Below are positions 43,343 through 47,446 of a stretch of 47,446 nucleotides of DNA, piece after piece. The stretch is taken from positions 1 through 47,446 of the forward strand of contig NZ_SDPN01000032.1 of the NCBI RefSeq assembly GCF_004134825.1, in the 5' to 3' direction. Source of the DNA: Agromyces albus (GTDB lineage Bacteria > Actinomycetota > Actinomycetes > Actinomycetales > Microbacteriaceae). The notes below the pieces were generated by a model. That model was not told the DNA's origin. It did not search any database and saw only the letters and a program-made list of their open reading frames with translations. The position numbers were made by a program, and so were the translations under genes. Numbering within the stretch: the first letter of the stretch is position 1; the number at the start of each line of letters is the position of its first letter.

Positions 43343-43806
43343 TACTGCTGGTGCTTGCCCACCGCGCCGGACTCGACGGGGCCGCCGTTGCGCTGCTCGA
43401 CGAGCGCGTCGCGGATCTGTCCCAGGAGCACGAGCTCGGTCTCGGGTTGCGGGTCGGTGGAGTCAGGCGTGCCGCCGCGCTTCAGCCGCTCTTCCGCGTG
43501 CTTCTTCACGGTGTTGATCGGCAGCACGAAGACGAAGTACACGACGGCGGCGACGATCACGAACGTGAGGATCGCACCGATGACCGAGCCGAACCTGACG
43601 TCGGCAGTGGCCCCGTCGATGGTCGGAAGCTTGAGCACGAGTGCGTTGTCGAGGCTGTCGGCCCTGAAGATCGCACCGATCAGCGGGTTGAAGATGTTCG
43701 TCACGAGCGAGTTCACGACAGCCGTGAACGCCGCGCCGATGACGACGGCGACCGCGAGGTCGATGACGTTGCCCCGCATGATGAAATCCCGGAAGCCCTT
43801 GAGCAC
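43339..43806 (-). CDS. mscL: Large-conductance mechanosensitive channel
   Basis: A 155-residue homopentameric channel that releases solutes on hypo-osmotic shock. The N-terminal amphipathic helix and TM1 (LKGFRDFIMRGNVIDLAVAV, continuing VIGAAFTAVVNSLV) and TM2 (SVIGAILTFVIVAAVVYFVF) are intact, with the tail KHAEERLKRGG and a C-terminal helix. GTG 43806 with GAGGAGG close upstream is the start; a longer frame to 43833 adds non-homologous residues. It follows the FmdB-like gene. Confidence 0.95.
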   Translation of the reverse strand: MLKGFRDFIMRGNVIDLAVAVVIGAAFTAVVNSLVTNIFNPLIGAIFRADSLDNALVLKLPTIDGATADVRFGSVIGAILTFVIVAAVVYFVFVLPINTVKKHAEERLKRGGTPDSTDPQPETELVLLGQIRDALVEQRNGGPVESGAVGKHQQY

Positions 43807-43842
43807 GGTTCCTCCTCGTCTCGAGTACTGCATTGCTGGAAT

Positions 43843-44220
43843 TCAGGAAGTGCTGACCGACGACCCGCCGCCCGAGCCGGTCGAGGCGGTCGACTTCGTC
43901 GCACCGGAGCCGGAAGAGCCCCCAGCCGCGGAGCCCGAGGATCCACTGGAACCGGAGCCCGACGACCCCGCACCCGATGAGCCGCCCGAGTCCGAGCCGC
44001 CGGAGCCCGAACCGCCGGACCCCGAGCCCGATCCGCCCTCGCTCGCACGCGAGTCGGTGCGGTAGAAGCCCGACCCGTTGAAGGTCACGCCGATGGTGTT
44101 GAAGAGCTTGCGGAGTCGGCCTCCGCAGACCTCGCAGTCGGTGAGGGTGTCGTCGGTGAAGGCCTGGTGGATATCGAAGGCGTTGTCGCACGAGGTGCAA
44201 CGGTAAGAGTACGTGGGCAT
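43843..44220 (-). CDS. FmdB-type zinc-ribbon protein (Ruc-like)
   Basis: A 125-residue protein. Residues 1-42 are the zinc ribbon MPTYSYRCTSCDNAFDIHQ with CxxC pairs CTSC and CEVC; then GVTFNGSGFYRTDSR, and a tail of some 65 residues that is almost only Gly/Ser. The order 5-formyl-THF cyclo-ligase, FmdB-like, mscL is the same as in M. tuberculosis, where Rv0991c (Ruc) is a redox-regulated chaperone needing its zinc cysteines and disordered tail. An orthologous chaperone role is likely. GGAAG lies 7 nt before the ATG. Confidence 0.87.
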   Translation of the reverse strand: MPTYSYRCTSCDNAFDIHQAFTDDTLTDCEVCGGRLRKLFNTIGVTFNGSGFYRTDSRASEGGSGSGSGGSGSGGSDSGGSSGAGSSGSGSSGSSGSAAGGSSGSGATKSTASTGSGGGSSVSTS

Positions 44221-44251
44221 GGTGGATCTTCCGGTTTCGGGCGGTGCAAGT

Positions 44252-44830
44252 TCAGAACGCGATGATGCGGGTGGGGGTCACGATGCCGTTCACGGGCTGG
44301 TCGTGTACCTCGCGCGGCACCGACTCGACGAATTCGCTGTCGAAGACGACGGCGTACACCGGAGGACATTTTCCCATCGAACCGAGGGTCTTGTCGAAAT
44401 AACCCCTGCCCCAGCCGAGGCGCATGCCGGTGGCGTCGATCGCGGCGGCCGGCACGAGGATGAGATCGACGTCGTTGATCGCCATGGGGCCGAGCAGTTC
44501 GCCGGCCGGCTCAGGCACGCCGTGGAGCCCGTAGGACTCGGTCTCGTCTTCGCCGACCGTCCAGTCGAGCAGGCCGTCTTCACGCGTGACCGGGAAGAGC
44601 ACACGGATGCCGCGCGCCTCCGCCCAATTCACGAACGGGCGCGTGTTCGGCTCGGTGGGCATCGACAGGTAGCAGGAGAGCGACGTGGCTCCCGTCGAAC
44701 CCACCAGCTCCTCGAGCCGCGCGGTGAATCCCTCGGTCGCAAGCTCGCGTTCGTGCTCGGGCATGTTCTGCCGTCGCTCGCGGAGCTCGGCGCGCAGCAC
44801 GCGCTTCTGAACGTCCGGATCGTCGGGCAT
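44252..44830 (-). CDS. 5-formyltetrahydrofolate cyclo-ligase
   Basis: A 192-residue enzyme converting 5-formyl-THF and ATP to 5,10-methenyl-THF. The basic N-terminus (KRVLRAELRERRQNM) contributes to ATP binding; MRLGWGRGYFDKTLG is the family signature, and the C-terminal VHDQPVNGIVTPTRII is typical. ATG 44830 is preferred over ATG 44839 because of spacing to AGG. It precedes the Ruc-like gene on the - strand and is divergent from galU. Confidence 0.92.
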   Translation of the reverse strand: MPDDPDVQKRVLRAELRERRQNMPEHERELATEGFTARLEELVGSTGATSLSCYLSMPTEPNTRPFVNWAEARGIRVLFPVTREDGLLDWTVGEDETESYGLHGVPEPAGELLGPMAINDVDLILVPAAAIDATGMRLGWGRGYFDKTLGSMGKCPPVYAVVFDSEFVESVPREVHDQPVNGIVTPTRIIAF

Positions 44831-44900
44831 GGCACACATCCTAAGCGGAGCAGCGAGGAATCCGGGGCCGTGGCGGGGCCGTGCGACATCCGCTTCCCGC

Positions 44901-44906
44901 TACGCT
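44901..44906 (+). promoter_or_regulatory. -10 element of galU (leaderless-type)
   Basis: TACGCT lies 7 nt before the galU ATG, with no Shine-Dalgarno in between. Confidence 0.5.
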
Positions 44907-44913
44907 GAATCGC

Positions 44914-45813
44914 ATGACTGATCGGATCACGAAAGCCGTCATCCCGGCGGCTGGACTCGGCACGCGCTTCCTGCCTGCGACGAAGGCGATGCCGAAAGAG
45001 ATGCTGCCCGTCGTCGACAAGCCCGCAATCCAGTACGTCGTGGAAGAAGCGGTCGCCGCCGGACTCGACGACGTGCTCATGATCATCGGGCGCAACAAGA
45101 ACGCCCTCGCGAATCACTTCGACCGGGTCACCGAGCTCGAACTGAGCCTCGCGTCGAAGGGCGACGAGAAGAAGCTCGAGCGGGTGAAGGAGTCGAGCGA
45201 TCTCGCCGACGTGCACTTCGTTCGTCAGGGCGATCCCAAGGGACTCGGCCACGCCGTGCTCCGCGCACGCAAGCACGTCGGCGACCAGTCGTTCGCGGTG
45301 CTCCTCGGCGACGACCTCATCGACGCCCGCGACCCGCTGCTCACTCGCATGCTCGACGAGCACGTCACGCGCGGAGCCTCGATCGTCGCCCTCCTCGAGG
45401 TCGACCCCGCGTCGATCCAGATGTACGGCGCCGCCGCGGTCGAGGCCACCGACGACCCCGACGTCGTGCGCGTCACGGGCCTCGTCGAGAAGCCGGCGCC
45501 CGAGGTGGCACCCTCCAACCTCGCCGTCATCGGGCGCTACGTGCTGAAGCCCGAGGTGTTCGACATTCTCGAGCGCACGCCTCCCGGCAAGGGCGGCGAG
45601 ATCCAGCTCACCGACGCGCTCATGGAGATGGCGGGCGACGTCGAGGGCACCGGCGGCGTCTATGGTGTCGTGTTCCGCGGCCGGAGGTACGACACTGGCG
45701 ACAAGCTCGACTACATCAAGGCCGTCATCCAGCTCGCGTCCGACCGCGACGATCTCGGACCCGAGCTCCGGCCCTGGCTCACCGAGTACGTCGCCTCCTT
45801 CGACAGGCCCTGA
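44914..45813 (+). CDS. galU: UTP-glucose-1-phosphate uridylyltransferase
   Basis: A 299-residue nucleotidyltransferase producing UDP-glucose for cell-wall polysaccharides and trehalose. The N-terminal loop IPAAGLGTRFLPATKAMPKE and VDKPAIQYVVEEA, then FVRQGDPKGLGHAVLRA, LLGDDLID, GLVEKPAPEVAPSNLAVIGR and GGEIQLTDAL are all standard GalU motifs. It is separated by 2 nt from the acetyltransferase gene; in mycobacteria a moeA gene lies between them, missing here. Confidence 0.96.
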   Translation: MTDRITKAVIPAAGLGTRFLPATKAMPKEMLPVVDKPAIQYVVEEAVAAGLDDVLMIIGRNKNALANHFDRVTELELSLASKGDEKKLERVKESSDLADVHFVRQGDPKGLGHAVLRARKHVGDQSFAVLLGDDLIDARDPLLTRMLDEHVTRGASIVALLEVDPASIQMYGAAAVEATDDPDVVRVTGLVEKPAPEVAPSNLAVIGRYVLKPEVFDILERTPPGKGGEIQLTDALMEMAGDVEGTGGVYGVVFRGRRYDTGDKLDYIKAVIQLASDRDDLGPELRPWLTEYVASFDRP

Positions 45814-45815
45814 CC

Positions 45816-46478
45816 GTGCCCACCGCGGTGCTTCCGACACTGCGCGACGGCGACGTCACGCTGCGCCCCATCCGTGCTCGTGACGCGAAGCTCCTCGAAC
45901 GGGTGCTGCTCGCCAACCGCAGCTGGCTGCGGCAGTGGGAGGCGACGTACCCGGGCGGGGGGTCGGTGGTCGACGCGCGGGCGAGCATCCGCAATCTCCT
46001 GGCGCATGCTCGCGCGGGCAACGCGCTGCCGTTCGTGATCGAGCACGAAGGTCAGCTGGTCGGGCAGCTGAACGTCTCGTCGATCACGTTCGGCTCGCTC
46101 TCGTCGGCCACGATCGGCTACTGGGTCGCGCAAGAGGTCGCTGGGCGCGGCATCACACCGGTCTCGGTCGCCCTCGCGACCGACTACTGCTTCTCCACAC
46201 TCCACCTGCACCGTATGGAGATCTGCATCCGGCCCGAGAACACCCCGTCGCTCCGCGTGGTCGAGAAGCTCGGCTTCCGCTACGAGGGGCTGAGGCGCCG
46301 CTTCATCCACATCAACGGCGACTGGCGCGATCACTTCGCGTTCGCCCTCGTCGCCGAGGAGGTGCCTCGCGGCGTGCTCCGCAGGTGGCAGGAAGGCCGC
46401 GTTCCTGAAGACGCCGCACGGGTCACGGCAGAAGACCGGGCTGCCTCCGTCCACCCGCTCCCGATCGCCGATCGCTGA
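45816..46478 (+). CDS. GNAT acetyltransferase (RimJ/RimL-like)
   Basis: A 220-residue GNAT-family N-acetyltransferase. The N-terminal VTLRPIRARDAKLLERVLL, the central beta4 (VGQLNVSSITF) and the acetyl-CoA loop (WVAQEVAGRGITPVSVALATDY), then HRMEICIRPENTPSLRVVEKLGF are those of the RimJ/RimL group, which acetylate protein N-termini. GTG start 2 nt after galU. Orthologous by position to M. tuberculosis Rv0995 (rimJ). Actual substrate protein is unknown. Confidence 0.88.
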   Translation: MPTAVLPTLRDGDVTLRPIRARDAKLLERVLLANRSWLRQWEATYPGGGSVVDARASIRNLLAHARAGNALPFVIEHEGQLVGQLNVSSITFGSLSSATIGYWVAQEVAGRGITPVSVALATDYCFSTLHLHRMEICIRPENTPSLRVVEKLGFRYEGLRRRFIHINGDWRDHFAFALVAEEVPRGVLRRWQEGRVPEDAARVTAEDRAASVHPLPIADR

Positions 46479-46517
46479 CACGCCCGCAGCGAGTGAGGCC
46501 TTCCGCCCGCGGTGACC

Positions 46518-46523
46518 TAGCGT
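46518..46523 (+). promoter_or_regulatory. -10 element of the last gene (leaderless-type)
   Basis: TAGCGT lies 6 nt before the ATG at 46530. Confidence 0.4.
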
Positions 46524-46529
46524 TGTGCC

Positions 46530-47446
46530 ATGGACGTGATCGGTGGGGGAGTTCTCGTGGCTGCGGCCGCGACGCTCTGGATCGCGTACCTGCTGCCGAG
46601 CTGGCTGCGCCGTCGGCAGTATCTCGCCACCGAGCGCAACGCGGTGCGCCTCCAGCAGACGCTGCGCATCCTCGCCGAGACGGCTGAGATGCCCGAGCCG
46701 GTGCGCCTCGAGGCGACCGCGCGCGAAGTGGCGACGCAGCAGCGCATCCTGCACGAGCACGAGATCACCGCCCGACTCGAGGCCGAAGCCGCCGAACATC
46801 TCGCGATCGCCGAACGCCGCGTCGCAGAGGGGGCAGCGGATGCCGCGCGCGAGCTCGCCGCGGAGGCGATCGCCGCGCATCCCGTGACCGAACCCGTCGC
46901 GGTGGTCACGCCCGAGAGCGCCGCTGCCGCGCGTCGAGCCCTGCGCCGGAAGCGCGCGCTCTGCTCGCTCACGCTCCTCGCCTCACTCGTCGTCGCCGTC
47001 GTGGGCCTCATCGCCGCGGCGTTCGGCGGCTCGCTCCTGGTGCCTGCCGCCGGTGGCCTCGGAATGGTGCTCGGTTTCTCGGGCATCGTGCGACTCGCGA
47101 AGCGTCAGGTGCCCCGTGCGGTCGCCCCTGCCGCCGTCGAGCGCGAGACGGTGTCGTTCGAGCCCATCGAGCTGGCCCAAGAGCCGGCGCCGGCCGAAGG
47201 GTGGACGCCGCAACCGCTGCCGCGGCCCCTGCACCTCTCCCGCGGCACGATCGCCGCGACAGCGATGGCATCGATCCAAGCCGCCGCCGAGCTGAAGCGG
47301 TCGGCGACCGAGGCCGAGATCACCCGCCGTTCGGCCGAGCTCGAGCCCGAGGTGCCCGACATCACGCCGGCGGCCGCGCCCGCGCCGGCAGCGGCATCCG
47401 TCGCCCAGCGCTCCGCGAGCACGGCGGGGCACGGTGCGCGCCGTGC
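46530..47446 (+). CDS. Membrane protein (Rv0996-like), 5' part
   Basis: The frame starts at ATG 46530 and is open to the end of the window (305 codons), so the C-terminus is missing. An N-terminal TM (GGGVLVAAAATLWIAYLLP) is followed by a cytosolic helical, Glu/Ala-rich coiled-coil-like region (EHEITARLEAEAAEHL), two adjacent TMs (SLTLLASLVVAVVGLIAAA and LLVPAAGGLGMVLGFSGIV) and a Pro/Ala-rich tail. Its position after galU and the RimJ-like gene corresponds to M. tuberculosis Rv0996, a conserved membrane protein of unknown function. Probable leaderless start. Confidence 0.75.
   Translation, partial: MDVIGGGVLVAAAATLWIAYLLPSWLRRRQYLATERNAVRLQQTLRILAETAEMPEPVRLEATAREVATQQRILHEHEITARLEAEAAEHLAIAERRVAEGAADAARELAAEAIAAHPVTEPVAVVTPESAAAARRALRRKRALCSLTLLASLVVAVVGLIAAAFGGSLLVPAAGGLGMVLGFSGIVRLAKRQVPRAVAPAAVERETVSFEPIELAQEPAPAEGWTPQPLPRPLHLSRGTIAATAMASIQAAAELKRSATEAEITRRSAELEPEVPDITPAAAPAPAAASVAQRSASTAGHGARR

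Overview
The window reads as a chromosomal segment of a high-GC actinobacterium, most likely a member of the Microbacteriaceae (an Agromyces- or Microbacterium-like organism). The evidence is the very high third-position GC, many GTG/TTG starts, an actinobacterial gene set (WXG100 protein, bacterial XPB helicase pair, DUF3027, DUF2530, DtxR-type iron regulator, FmdB/Ruc-like protein, FolP2-like protein) and many starts only 6-9 nt after a TANNNT hexamer, the signature of leaderless mRNAs. The assignment is by gene content only. No plasmid, phage, insertion sequence or CRISPR signature was seen.

Region by region: (1) 1-11.2 kb, purine degradation: xdhC (cut by the left edge), a xanthine dehydrogenase FAD subunit, a fused [2Fe-2S]/molybdenum subunit, uricase and an 8-oxoguanine deaminase-like amidohydrolase on the + strand. 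Facing them on the - strand is an NMT1/SsuA-type ABC importer whose last gene is an XRE-cupin regulator. Together they look like import and oxidation of purines to urate and on to 5-hydroxyisourate. (2) 11.4-14.3 kb (-): a WXG100 protein and a two-component system whose kinase carries a ~100-residue low-complexity insert. (3) 14.4-17.3 kb (+): a 4-nt-overlapping operon of a ferredoxin-reductase-like flavoprotein, a FolP2-type dihydropteroate-synthase homologue and an Rv2671-like RibD_C reductase. (4) 17.3-21.1 kb (-): an Fe3+ ABC importer behind a DtxR/IdeR box. (5) 21.2-28.5 kb: XPB helicase and its partner, a small membrane protein, cold-shock protein, DUF3027, DUF2530, serC and the DtxR-type regulator that probably reads the iron box. 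(6) 28.5-31.4 kb (+): two secreted hydrolases (NlpC/P60 and CHAP) sharing the same N-terminal module, with an HNH protein and a structured non-coding stretch between them. (7) 31.5-35.7 kb: a lactonase-type beta-propeller, tRNA-Arg(CCT), an acyltransferase, a TMEM175-like channel and small unknown genes. (8) 35.7-38.6 kb: a LigC-like DNA ligase and a divergent AldR/Ald pair. (9) 38.6-43.3 kb: a CstR-like persulfide sensor with rhodanese and a perfect operator, then a 1.26-kb-aa SF1 helicase/nuclease homologue with degenerate catalytic motifs and a coupled small protein. (10) 43.3-47.4 kb: mscL, Ruc-like FmdB protein, 5-formyl-THF cyclo-ligase, galU, a RimJ-like acetyltransferase and a membrane protein cut by the right edge, an order resembling M. 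tuberculosis Rv0985c-Rv0996.

The points most worth following are the catalytically degenerate helicase with its coupled partner, the strongly over-represented nonamer GGATGCCGC/GCGGCATCC, the domain-swapped secreted hydrolases, the hairpin/terminator region before the HNH gene, and the CstR-rhodanese operon with its operator.
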